This document shows positions 52,686-63,600 of a DNA stretch of 64,000 nucleotides, piece after piece (the stretch's first letter is position 1; the number at the start of each line of letters is the position of its first letter). Source of the stretch: Novipirellula artificiosorum (GTDB lineage Bacteria > Planctomycetota > Planctomycetia > Pirellulales > Pirellulaceae); the NCBI RefSeq assembly GCF_007860135.1, contig NZ_SJPV01000014.1:1-64000 (forward strand). Direction: 5' to 3'. The notes below the pieces were generated by a model. That model was given only the letters and a program-made list of their open reading frames with translations, was not told the origin of the DNA and ran no database searches. Both the position numbers and the translations under genes were made by a program.

Positions 52686-54890
52686 ATGAGCGACGAACCG
52701 ATTGCTGCCGACCCAATCACGGTCGAGGTGATGTCCTTTCGTCCCTGCATTCGAGAGGATTTGCGGGTCACACGGCAAGTCCATTCGGGGCTTCCGAGTT
52801 TTGTCATCGAGGATCCCGTGTCGGGACGGTTTTCCCGAGTCGGAAACGTGGAGTATACCTTTCTTTCACAGCTGGATGGGCGCACAACGGTCGCCGAGGC
52901 CTTTGCCGTCACCGCGTCCAAGCACGGACTCGATGCTCTCGACGAACAAGACGCCGTCTCGCTGTGTGGTTGGCTGGTGGAATCAGGACTGGCACACACC
53001 AACGCATCGAAAACAGGACGCCGCGTTGCGGACGTGGCTCGCAAGCAGCGCGAGCAAGTGATCGTCGGAGCGATGAACCCGATGTTTCAAAAGATACCGC
53101 TGTGCAATCCTTCGTTCATGGTGGACCCGATGGTCCGGGTTGCAAAACGCTTGTCGCAACGCTCGATGGTGCGAGTTGTGTTGATGTTCACCGCCGCGTT
53201 GGGTTTCGCTGCAACGACGCTGGCGCTGATCGGGAACTGGCATGATCTATGGAACGCATCCCGCAACGTCTTTGCAGATGGCAACTGGATTTGGTTGATT
53301 GCGACATGGGTGATCGTCAAAGGCATTCATGAACTCGGCCATGCGACAGCTTGCCGATGGCTGGGCGGGCGAGTGGGCGAGGCGGGTGTGATGTTGGTGC
53401 TGTTCATGCCGCTGCCGTATGTGGACGTCAGCAGTTCCTGGGCCTTTCCGAACAAGTGGCATCGGATGCTCGTTGCCGGCGCGGGAATGATGGTCGAAGC
53501 GGCAATGGCAAGCATCGCGTTTTGGTTTTGGCTGTGCGTCGAGGATCCGGTTGTGCAAATGCACGCGCGCAATCTGATCGTTGCTGCCACGATCACGACC
53601 GTGTTGTTCAACTTGAACCCGCTGATGCGATTCGATGGATACTACCTGCTTTCGGACTATCTTGAACTGCCAAATCTTTCCACCAACGCGACCCGTTGGT
53701 TGACTTACCTTCGTCAGAAATATTGGCTTGGTGCATCCGTTACACGCCCGACCTGGCCCGAAGGTCAAGTGCCAATGGTTGCGACCTACGCGGTGGCAGC
53801 GTTTGTTTGGCGAATCCTGATTTGTGTCACGCTGGCGATGGCGGCGATGTCATTGTGGAGGGGTGCTGGGATTTTGCTTGCAGCCGTCGCGATCACGTTT
53901 TGGATCGGTAAGCCGATCGTGCGTCTGTTCGCCCATTGGAACGATCCGGTGCGAATCAATCGAAGTCGGTTCTTGACCGTGACGGGCGCTATGGTGGTCC
54001 TCTGCATCGCTGGATTGATGCTTCCCTATCAACAGCGGGTTTCAGCCCCGATGATCGTCACTCATGACAAACCGGTTGAAGTACGGTCGCGAGCACGAGG
54101 TTTCGTTACGGAAATTGCTGTCGAGCCTGGACAGCGAGTTGTTGTCGGTCAGGTGCTGGCCCGATTGACCAATCGGGGACTCGAGATCGATTTGCAGCGT
54201 CTGAACGCTGAAATTGCTCAATCCCGACATCGACAACGCGTCTTCCGCCACAATCAGTCCATGGTGGAACTGGAAATCGAGCGTGCCAGTGAGCTTGCGA
54301 TGATGACGCGACAGCATGATTTGCAGCAGCGGCTTGCCGGACTCCATATTCGCTGTCCCGCCGAGGGGACGGTCCTTCAATCGGACTTAGTCGATCGCCT
54401 TGGGACCCTTGTCACGGCAGGCGAAAGGATGTTCGTGGTCGCCGATCCGAAGCAGATGAAACTCGTGGCGATGATCCGACAGGATGACGCGGTCACGCTA
54501 CGAGATCGCGACCAGTTTACCGCCGACGTTTGGATCGAAGGACAGGGACGGCTGCTCGAGACAATCTGTTTTGATGAGTTGAAACCGCGTGCAACCCATG
54601 ACCTTTCGCATCCAGCATTTGCCAGTTCGCTGGGAGGATCGCTAGCCGTTTACGCCAATCCTCAGGCCCGAAACGTGAAGGAGCGATGGAAGTTGGTCGA
54701 GCCGCGAGTGATCGCCGAAGCTTTTTGGGAGGACCCTCAATCCCAAAATGGAGGTGGGGAGCTGAGAGGCGGACAACGGGGAACCGTGCGATTTGTGCTG
54801 GGGCAGCAGACGCTGGGACAGATCCTATTAGACGAACTGATCCAGTGGTATCGGAAATCCGGCGCGAGTGTAGTGATCGCAGCACGTTAG
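52686..54890 (+). CDS. PqqD-like / M50 metalloprotease / HlyD fusion membrane protein
   Basis: The ATG at 52686 gives 734 residues; a TTG at 52566 inside the previous gene would add 40. Residues ~50-130 form a PqqD-like winged helix ('RVGNVEYTFLSQLDGRTTVAEA'). The membrane part is a site-2 protease-like domain with H215-E216-L-G-H219 and the third ligand in 'NPLMRFDGYYLL' (Asp317), so the zinc site is complete. After further membrane helices, residues ~450-620 are an HlyD/lipoyl domain ('RGFVTEIAVEPGQRVVVGQVLARL'). PqqD-like domains bind leader peptides in RiPP systems. Here it may bind the N-terminus of the exported protein, and the M50 part may cleave it or serve only as a channel-like scaffold. 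Confidence 0.85.
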   Translation: MSDEPIAADPITVEVMSFRPCIREDLRVTRQVHSGLPSFVIEDPVSGRFSRVGNVEYTFLSQLDGRTTVAEAFAVTASKHGLDALDEQDAVSLCGWLVESGLAHTNASKTGRRVADVARKQREQVIVGAMNPMFQKIPLCNPSFMVDPMVRVAKRLSQRSMVRVVLMFTAALGFAATTLALIGNWHDLWNASRNVFADGNWIWLIATWVIVKGIHELGHATACRWLGGRVGEAGVMLVLFMPLPYVDVSSSWAFPNKWHRMLVAGAGMMVEAAMASIAFWFWLCVEDPVVQMHARNLIVAATITTVLFNLNPLMRFDGYYLLSDYLELPNLSTNATRWLTYLRQKYWLGASVTRPTWPEGQVPMVATYAVAAFVWRILICVTLAMAAMSLWRGAGILLAAVAITFWIGKPIVRLFAHWNDPVRINRSRFLTVTGAMVVLCIAGLMLPYQQRVSAPMIVTHDKPVEVRSRARGFVTEIAVEPGQRVVVGQVLARLTNRGLEIDLQRLNAEIAQSRHRQRVFRHNQSMVELEIERASELAMMTRQHDLQQRLAGLHIRCPAEGTVLQSDLVDRLGTLVTAGERMFVVADPKQMKLVAMIRQDDAVTLRDRDQFTADVWIEGQGRLLETICFDELKPRATHDLSHPAFASSLGGSLAVYANPQARNVKERWKLVEPRVIAEAFWEDPQSQNGGGELRGGQRGTVRFVLGQQTLGQILLDELIQWYRKSGASVVIAAR

Positions 54891-55043
54891 CCCGGTGGTC
54901 GGGGTTGCCCGACTGGAGTGATTGCAGTGATGCGGAAATGTTCAGTGCAGCAAAGGATCCCTAAGTCTCGATGCTAGCAAGGACTGTGATGGGGTCGCCC
55001 CGTCCTCAACCTCCCCGCTGCCTCCCACCGATGGATTGGTGCC

Positions 55044-56942
55044 TTGCTCGCTTTACGGCCATACCCTTCGTCGCATGCCAATGACTCAGCTCACGGCTGC
55101 ACGCCCCCCGAACAACGACAACGACTTTCACGAGGCATCGCCGTCGGCATCGCCCTGCTAATCGCGGCGTTTAGCGGCCCGGCGTCGGCTCAAAATGCAA
55201 ACGTCTCGGACCTTTCGGCCTTGCAACAAGCCAACACCGAATTGTCCGAGCACGATCGTTGGAACACCAACCATCAATACGATCCCGGTTGGTGGACGCC
55301 TTATGTTGGCCAGCCGCTCGGGACGGAACGGCAATCGATGCCGCTGACGCTCGAGGACACTCTGCTCGCAACGCTCGAATACAGCAGCCAAGTGCAAGTT
55401 TTTAGCGACTTGCCCCTGATTCGTGAGACTGCCGTGATCGAAGCGGCCGCCACGTTCGATTGGCACCAATACCTCGATACACGTTGGGACGACGTTAGCG
55501 AGCCGATCGGCAATGTCTTGACGGCGGGCGCGGGGGTGGACCGATTCAACGACCATAACTTGACCGCGCGCGGTGGATACCGCCGGCGAACTCATACAGG
55601 GGGCACCGTCGATGTTTCGCAGCAATTCGGTTTCCAAGACAACAACTCACAATTCTTTGTGCCCGATCCACAAGGCACCGCCCGTTTGGTACTCGGGTTT
55701 ACTCAGCCGCTGATGCGAGGTCGTGGCCGCCGATATAACGACAGCCTGATCTGCCTGGCAAAGATCGATCAAGAGGTTGCCGCGGATGAGTTTCGACGTC
55801 AACTTGAATCGCACCTGTTGGAAGTCGCTCGTTCGTACTGGGCGTTGTACCTTGAACGCGCCGCGCTGTACCAAAAGACCAATTCCTACCTTCGTGGAAA
55901 AGCGATCTACGATCGATTGGCCGCCCGTAGCGACTTGGATGCCAACGCATCACAGTTGGTCAGCGCCGAAGCGGCCATTGCGAGTCGTTACAGCGACTTG
56001 GTTCGTGCTCGTGCTGCCGTGAAGAATGCTCAATCGCGACTTCGCTCGCTCGTCAACCAGCCCTCGTACGCCAATGTCGAGTTGTTGCCCACCGATGCGC
56101 CGTCGTTCACGTCGAGTTCCGCGGATTTGGAAGAAGCGGTCGCAATCGCGGTACAGAACCGACCTGAAGTCATGCAGGCTCTGAAGCAAATCAAGGCCGC
56201 CGGCGTTCGCTTGGACATGTCCAAGAACGAATTGATGCCGCTGCTCAACTTGGTCACGCAAACCTACCTTTCTGGCTTGGCTGCTCAGGGTGACGCATTC
56301 CAGGCGTTCGAGAGTCAGTTCACCACCGGGGCTCCAAGCTATGGCATTGGATTACAATACGAATTTCCGGTGGGCAACCGCGCCGCGGAAGCGCGGCTAC
56401 GTCGACGTAAACTCGAACTGCGTCAAATCAGTAACCAGTACTCGACGACACTCGAAACGATACGTCACGAGGTCGCCGTGGGGGTTCGTGAACTGCAAAC
56501 GTCGATGTCCGAATTGTCCACCAAGCAAACGGCGATGCGAGCACGTTCGGCTCAACTGGATGCCATGACGGCCCGTTGGGAACAACTTCCGGGCGATCAA
56601 ACCGACAAGACTTTGACGCTTGAGAACCTGCTCATCGCGCAGAGCCAACTTGCGGGTGCCGAATTTGAATACCTGACCGCACAGTTGACGTATAACCTGT
56701 CGCTGGTGAATCTAAAACGGGTCACTGGATTGCTGCTACAAAGCGAGCAAGTCGAAATCTCGCGAATCTGCGAGTGTGGACTGCCACGCAACCTCCTCTC
56801 CAAACAATCCAGCTACGTGATTGACAACGGGGGGATGCTGGACGGCGGAGTCTTGGATGGTGGATTGTTAGATGGCGGAACCATCATTCCCGTGCAAGAA
56901 CCGACCCTTGCACCCGAGTATTCCTCGACGCTGGACTTCTAG
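55044..56942 (+). CDS. TolC-family outer membrane channel protein
   Basis: The protein has 632 residues from a TTG start; no better start is in frame before the signal-like segment (about 31-50, 'VGIALLIAAFSGPASAQ'). The mature part has the two OEP repeats of TolC: 'LEDTLLATLEYSSQV', 'LRLVLGFTQPLMRGRG'-type strand ('LVLGFTQPLMRGRGR'), 'EVARSYWALYLERAALY', then 'AVAIAVQNRPEVMQALKQIKA', 'GLQYEFPVGNRAAEARLRR' and 'LLIAQSQLAGAEFEYL'. The C-terminal tail contains three near-repeats of LDGG(V/L/T), which is odd. It lies 153 bases after the M50 gene and should complete the envelope-spanning conduit. Confidence 0.9.
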   Translation: MLALRPYPSSHANDSAHGCTPPEQRQRLSRGIAVGIALLIAAFSGPASAQNANVSDLSALQQANTELSEHDRWNTNHQYDPGWWTPYVGQPLGTERQSMPLTLEDTLLATLEYSSQVQVFSDLPLIRETAVIEAAATFDWHQYLDTRWDDVSEPIGNVLTAGAGVDRFNDHNLTARGGYRRRTHTGGTVDVSQQFGFQDNNSQFFVPDPQGTARLVLGFTQPLMRGRGRRYNDSLICLAKIDQEVAADEFRRQLESHLLEVARSYWALYLERAALYQKTNSYLRGKAIYDRLAARSDLDANASQLVSAEAAIASRYSDLVRARAAVKNAQSRLRSLVNQPSYANVELLPTDAPSFTSSSADLEEAVAIAVQNRPEVMQALKQIKAAGVRLDMSKNELMPLLNLVTQTYLSGLAAQGDAFQAFESQFTTGAPSYGIGLQYEFPVGNRAAEARLRRRKLELRQISNQYSTTLETIRHEVAVGVRELQTSMSELSTKQTAMRARSAQLDAMTARWEQLPGDQTDKTLTLENLLIAQSQLAGAEFEYLTAQLTYNLSLVNLKRVTGLLLQSEQVEISRICECGLPRNLLSKQSSYVIDNGGMLDGGVLDGGLLDGGTIIPVQEPTLAPEYSSTLDF

Positions 56943-57601
56943 AGACGTCGATTTTTTCCCTGAACGATTTGGTAGTGGATCTAGTTAAAAATCCTTGACG
57001 ATAGGGGCTCTAACTGCTTGTTGATTTAACGCTTTCGTGGTTGCTATCTTTAACAGCGATAGCTGCGGCAGCATTTAGCTGCGGACGAAAGTCAGTCGTA
57101 GAGGTAAACCGAAGCCCCAGCCGCGAACGCGGCGACAGCGGACAGGCGCACCCTCGATGTTGTCTGTCCGGAATGCGAGGTGTTTTAATGTAGGACAATT
57201 GTCTCAATTGTCTTCAGCTGGCTTTGCCAGCGAGGTACGCACCGGACAATTGGGACAATTGTCCTACAAGGAAGTCTTCGTGGAACATCTACGGCGTACG
57301 GATGCGTGAACCGTAACGGTAACCCAGGGTGCGCCGCTTCGCGACGACCTCTGGGCTGTGGAATCTAACCGCTTCGCGGTAATGAGCGCAGCGGTCACGT
57401 TTCCGTTGCAAGCCGTGGAATCGTCAAGGTGCCCGTAATCTGACAACCCGCTTCGGGAATGCTATCAAATTAGGGCATTCGTGAACGCTTGCCCCCTAGG
57501 AAATGCTGATACCTACAGCAAGGTCTCCATTACCGGTGCGCCTTAACTTTTCGCTATTAACGGCCTCCCCTTCCGGTTTTCCCCCACGCGACGCCACCGT
57601 A
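56943..57601. other. intergenic region upstream of the giant surface protein gene
   Basis: About 660 bases without a supportable gene. It contains the long inverted repeat at 57190-57267 and several shorter GC-rich hairpin-like stretches (for example around 57325-57400). It probably holds the promoter and a long leader of the giant gene, which I cannot place by motif. Confidence 0.6.
57190..57267. repeat. 23-bp inverted repeat with inner hairpin
   Basis: Arms at 57190-57212 and 57245-57267 match at 22 of 23 positions and contain two GACAATTG-type units each, so they are also internally repetitive. An inner stem GCTGGC/GCCAGC lies at 57217-57231. It looks like a dispersed palindromic element. 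Confidence 0.8.
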
Positions 57602-60600
57602 ATGAGAAAGAACTTCCACGATTTCGTCCATGCACGCCTATGGCAACATCTCGAGCCACGTGTGCTGTTTGATGCCGCACCGAATGTCGAAGTCAGTGCC
57701 GAACAGGGTGACGCGGCGCAAAATTCTGAACCGGAAGTTGCGATCGTCAGCATCCAACAGGAGACGGTCGCCGCTACCAGCGACAAACAAGCCGATGGTG
57801 TCAATCGCGAACTTGTCATTGTCGACGCCAGTGTCGAGAACTATCAATTGATGGTCGATGATCTGCTCGCCAGCGAAGATCCGACGCGAGAATTCGAAGT
57901 TGTCGTGATCGGCGAGGCGGAGGATGGCATCGCTCGCCTATCCGCGATCCTTGCGACACAATCGGACCTCGACGGATTGCATCTAATCTCGCACGGAGAA
58001 GATGGGGCGTTCCGGCTCGGCAACACCTGGGTCAACGGGACGTCACTGCAAGCCAACGCCGGCGCGATATCGGCATGGGGCGATGCCTTGAATGACACAG
58101 GCGACATCCTTCTTTACGGCTGCGACGTATCGGCAAGCCAAGCTGGACGCGACCTTGTCGATGGACTCGCTGCTTTGACTCAGCAACAAGTTGCCGCCAG
58201 TGAGAACGACACGGGGGCGGCGGCGCATGGCGGTGATTGGACGCTGGAGTATGCCAACGGCAACATCGAGACCGAAATCGCGATGAGCGAAGAAACGCAG
58301 GCCGAATACACTTCCGTCCTGGCCGCCGGTCCTGAGGCATCGTTGTCTGCCGATCAAAACGTGATGCTTGGCGAAAACTTCACCTTCAGTGTCACGTTCG
58401 ACAACACCGGGGCCGACACAGGCTTCGGACCCTACATTGATTTGCTGATGCCTGCATCCGGAGCAGATGGCAGCGACGGGGTTACCCTTACCGGCGCGAG
58501 TTACCTTGGCCAGACCCTCAATGTCTACGAACATACCTTCATCGATAGCGGCGATGGAACCGAAACGATTGCTCATCCGTATTTTGTCGATAGCAGCGGC
58601 ACGCCACTCCAAGTCAAGGGCAACGCCGGTGACATCCTGTATGTTGTCGAGTTGCCCTTTGGCAGCGTGACCCCTGGACAACCTCCGATCTCGGTCGAAC
58701 TGACCGGCACCGTCAGCAGCGATGCGGATCTGGGCACTCCCTTGATCATCCAAACTCGCAGCGGGTTCCGGTATGGCGAAGACGCACTCGATAACCCCAC
58801 GACCGATCCATCCATCGTGATCGACAATGCTACCGATTTGACCGAACCGTTTGCGGGTTGGACCGAGACGATGCGCGTCACGCCCACGTTGATGACGCTA
58901 AAAAAAGACTACATCGGTCCTGAAAACGAAACCGCGACCGGCCCCAACTACGTTCGTCAGTATCGAATTGGTGTGGATGTTGCGAGCGGACAAGCCATCA
59001 GCAACCTCGAGATCATTGACCGTCTGCCCAATAACATTGTGATCACCAGCATCGACAGTGTGACCGTCGGTGGATCGGCTGCGACCTACTCCGACAACCT
59101 CGGATCGATCACCCAGCCCGGCAATGCGCAGGACCTGATCATTTCGCTCACCGATCAAGTGGTCGGTACGACGGCTGAGGGCGACGTCATGGTCACCGTT
59201 AGCTTCTACGTCCCAGAGTTCGACGCCGATGGCAACCGCATCATTCCGCTCAATGGCGAAGACGATACGGTCAGCAACCCGGATTCTCGTTCGCTGAACA
59301 ATGCGCGGGCCGTCGGTGACTGGACGCCCACCGACGCTGGTGACGCGTCAGGAACCGGCAATGCTATTGCGGATCCCGACAGTGTCAACCCCGAACATAT
59401 TCTTGATGACAAGGCGATCGCTCTACAAAAGTCAGTTGCCGTGGTCGGCGGCGGCGACGCGATCCCCGGTGCGATATTGGAGTACACGTTGTCGTTCCAA
59501 ATCAGTGACTACTACACGTTTGGCGATCTTGTCATCGATGACGTGTTCCAAGATGGTCAGTTGTTTGACTTTGGGTATGGTGCAACTTTCAATATCGGCG
59601 ACTTCAGCAACAGTGCAAATGGAAGCTTTTCCGTTCGCAGCATCGGCGACGCAGACACGGGTGAGACATTGGTCGTCGATGAAACCAAGATCGACTTGAC
59701 CGACAACGGATCTGAGAATGTGGCAAGCGACGGATCCACGACGCTGCGTTTCGATATCTCGCAGGCCTTCATCAATCAGTTGACCACCGACGGCGCGTCA
59801 AACATCGACGGAATTCTTCAAGGCGGCTTGACCAACGGTGCAACCAATCTCGGTGCCGCAGCGGGAACGATCACGTTTCGAACCGTCATTCAAGAAGACT
59901 ACGCTGACACGTTCCCATCGGCCGACCGTAGTGTGGACCAAGGAGACGTGATCACCAACGATTCGCTAACCATCACAGGATCCGTACGTCAAAACGTCGA
60001 AGACGGAACCATCAACACCGTTTTGCTCCCCGCGGAATCGGATGGCAGTAGCGCCTCGATCCAAATTGCTACCGGCACGCTCAACAAAGAGGTTTACGCG
60101 ATCAACGGCAACACCTCGCTGCCGATGGGAGACAACGGTTTGCCCGTACTGGTTGCCGGTGACGTTGTCACTTATCGCATCACGTATTCGCTGCCCACAA
60201 GTGACTTTGAAGACCTGACGTTATCCGATTTTCTGCCGTTGCCGATCTTTGAAGTTGGCGACCACAATGCCGATGGGGTCGGTGGCGATGTGTGGACGAT
60301 CGATTTTTCCAATCAAACATTGGAAGCCGTCTCGGGGACGATCGAACTCGGTGCTAACGATGACTTCTTTGCCGAATCCAATATCACGCCGACGATCAAT
60401 CTTGGTGTGGACGATAACCGCTTGACGCTCGAATTCGGCGACTATGATGACATCAACACCTCTCCCAATACGATCGAGCTCTACCTCAGCGTCACCGCTC
60501 AGGATGCTCCTACCGCCGATGGACTATTCTTGACCAACGTTGTGCAAGGATCCGAAGGTACGACGCAGTTGGAATCAACTTCAATTGACGACATTGTGCA

Positions 60601-63600
60601 AATTGAAGTCACGCAGCCGGTGCTCGAGATCAGCAAAGGCATCATCGCAGTCAACAACTCCAACGCGTCGCTGACGGGATCACAGGGACCATCGGGAATC
60701 AGCTTCGCGGCGGTCGGATCCACCGGGGTGCCGTTTAGCGGGGGGGCGATCACGAGTGACGGATTGGCCAGCGGTGCGATCGATGCGAACGCCAGCGGAT
60801 TGGATGCGGGTGACCGAATTCGCTATGCCATCGTGATAGAAAACACGGGTAACAGCTCGCGTGGTGCTTACGACGTGACGATCGCCGATTCGCTACCCAG
60901 CGGCTTGTCGCTGGTGGCCGGCAGTCTGCAAGTCGTCAATGGCACGGGAGCCACCGTTGCCTTCACAGGAACCGAAGCCGACCTATTCACGACCGGTATC
61001 ACGCTCGACGACCCCAGTGCGACGCAAGGCGCGATCGAACAGTACAACTCCACCAGTGGCGACAACATCATCGTTCTGTTTTACGAAGCCGAAGTGTCAT
61101 CGACGATTCCGGCGGCCAGTACGAAAACCAACACGGCCGCGGTCACCCATTTTGCCGGTCGCGAGGGTGGTGAAGATCACACACCGACAGATTTGACCGA
61201 GACGGCAACGGTCTCGGTCGACAGACCCACGATCTCCAAGACGCTCAGCGGTACGGAGATCGACAGTAGCAATAACGGTGCAAACCAAGTCGTCATCGGC
61301 GAGTACGTGGATTACCAAATCGTTGTGAGCGTTCCCGAAGGCACCATGGGCAACTTCCGAGTGGCCGACGTGCTCGATCCGGGCCTCGTCTACGTCAACG
61401 GCAGTGCCACGATCACACCTTCGATCGGATTGGCCACTTCCGAACCTTCCTTTGCATCGATCGCGTCGGGCGCAACCGTCAATGCCGCAGGTACCAGTGT
61501 CACTTTCGACTTTGGCACGATCACCAATAGCAACACCGACAATGCAACCAGCGAACAGATTACGATCACCTTGCGAGCGATCGTCAGCAATGTCGCTTCC
61601 AACGACACCACCACCAACGATTTGAACAACCGGGCGACGTTGTCTTATGACAGTGGCCCCAACCTCAGCAACACTTCGGCCAATGTGACGGTGCTTGAAC
61701 CCGCGATGAGCGTCGACGTTACCAGCAACGTCTCGACTGCGGACGTGGGCAACGTGATCGAGTACACGATCACGGTGACCAATCACGCTCTTTCCACGGG
61801 ATCCGATGCCTACGACGTCAACTTGGAAGACATCGTCCCGGCCGGTTTGACCTATGTGACCAGCTCGCTAACGCACGACTCGGGCATCATCCCCACGGCG
61901 TTTGGCGAATCGGGTGGCACGATCTCGGCGAATTGGTCCTCCTTCGCCGAAGGAGGCTCGAGCACGTTCACGTTCCAGGCGACCGGAAACGCTTCGATGA
62001 CCACCGCGGGTGTGAGCAATGCGGCTGACATCTCTTGGACAAGTTTGCCGGGTGACCAAACGGCCCCCCGCAGCACCCACAGCACGGTGTCGACCGAGCG
62101 AACGGGTGACACGGCCAATCCAGGCACGAGCGAAAACGATTATGTGGACAGCGACAGCGCATTTATCGCCTTCCCCATCACGCCCAGCAAAGTGATCCTT
62201 TCGACCAGCGAATCCCACACCGGGGATGCATCGTCGGATACGGCGGCAGATCCACGCGAACTTGCGATCGGTGAAATCGTCATGTTCGAACTGCGAACCG
62301 TGATCGGTGAAGGCACTCTGAACAACGTTGTGTTCCGGGATCTGATGACCGAGGGGCTAACGCTGCTGCCAGCAACGGTGACTTTCGAGATCATCGCGGA
62401 TAGCAATATGACCGTCGACGCGGGATTGTCGGGTGCAAACTCAGGAAGCATCACGTTGCCAGCAGGTCGAATCACCACCACCGGCACATCGACCCAGCAA
62501 ATTGATTTCGACTTGGGCAACATCGTGAACAACGACAACGATGCGGGTGCGGAAGAGCTCGTGATCACGTTTCAGGCACTCGTGACCAACGATTCGGCCA
62601 ATCACGACGGCGACGCAAAGACCAATCGCTTCGAGTTCATCGAAGGTGGATCGACGCGAGCAACGTCGGGCACCGTCAACGCCGAAATCGTCGAGCCCGA
62701 GATCACGAACGTCAACAAACGCGTGCGATCGACCAACGCTACCGGTACCGAGGTGACTTATCAGATCACGTTTGCGAACACCGGCAACAGTTCCGCGTTT
62801 GACGTCAGCGTGCGGGATTCGATGGCCGCCGAGTTGACGCTTCAAATGGGAACAATCTCCGTTACCCATACGGGCGCAGTTTCCGCCGTCAACACGACCA
62901 ACAGCAACGCGACCGAATTGGACATTCGCATCGGCGAGATGCAAGCAGGTTCGACAATCACAGTCGAGTACGCCGTTACGGTAGCTTACGCTTCGTCGGC
63001 GATTCAAAACGATGCCGATGTGACATACACCAGTCTGCCCGGCGACCAAGGTACTGCCAACGCAACGCCAGGATCCAGTGGGGCAGCAGACGGCGAACGC
63101 AATGGATCGGAGATTGGCGTGAATGACTACGCCGACAGCGAGAGTGCTTTCCTCGGCAGCATCAGCGATCATGTGTACTACGATATCAATGGCGACGGCA
63201 GCGATAATGGCAGCGACGTAGGGATCCCCGGCGTAACCGTGAATCTGATTTGGTTCGGTGTTGATGGCATTGAAGGCAACAGCGACGATGTGACGCGCAC
63301 GACAACGACCAACGCCAGTGGCGATTATCTCTTCACAACGCTACCGGCGGGAAGTTTCCGCGTCAGCGTGGATTCAAGCTCACTTCCCAATGGCATCAAT
63401 GAGGAAACCTTTGACCTCGATGGTACGGGCACGGCGAACACATCCGTCATGACCCTGACCGACTCGCTTGCGGGAATCATTCGCGACGATGCTGACTTCG
63501 GCTATACCGGATCGGCGCAACTCGGCGACCTTGTCTACTTGGACCTCAACGGCGATGGTGACCAAGATGCGGGCGAAATGGGGCTGGCCAATGTCGATAT

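Noticed and set aside
58043..58753. Minus-strand open frame of 236 codons, and similar ones up to 63808
   Set aside because: They are shadows of the giant repeat protein on the plus strand, caused by its codon bias.
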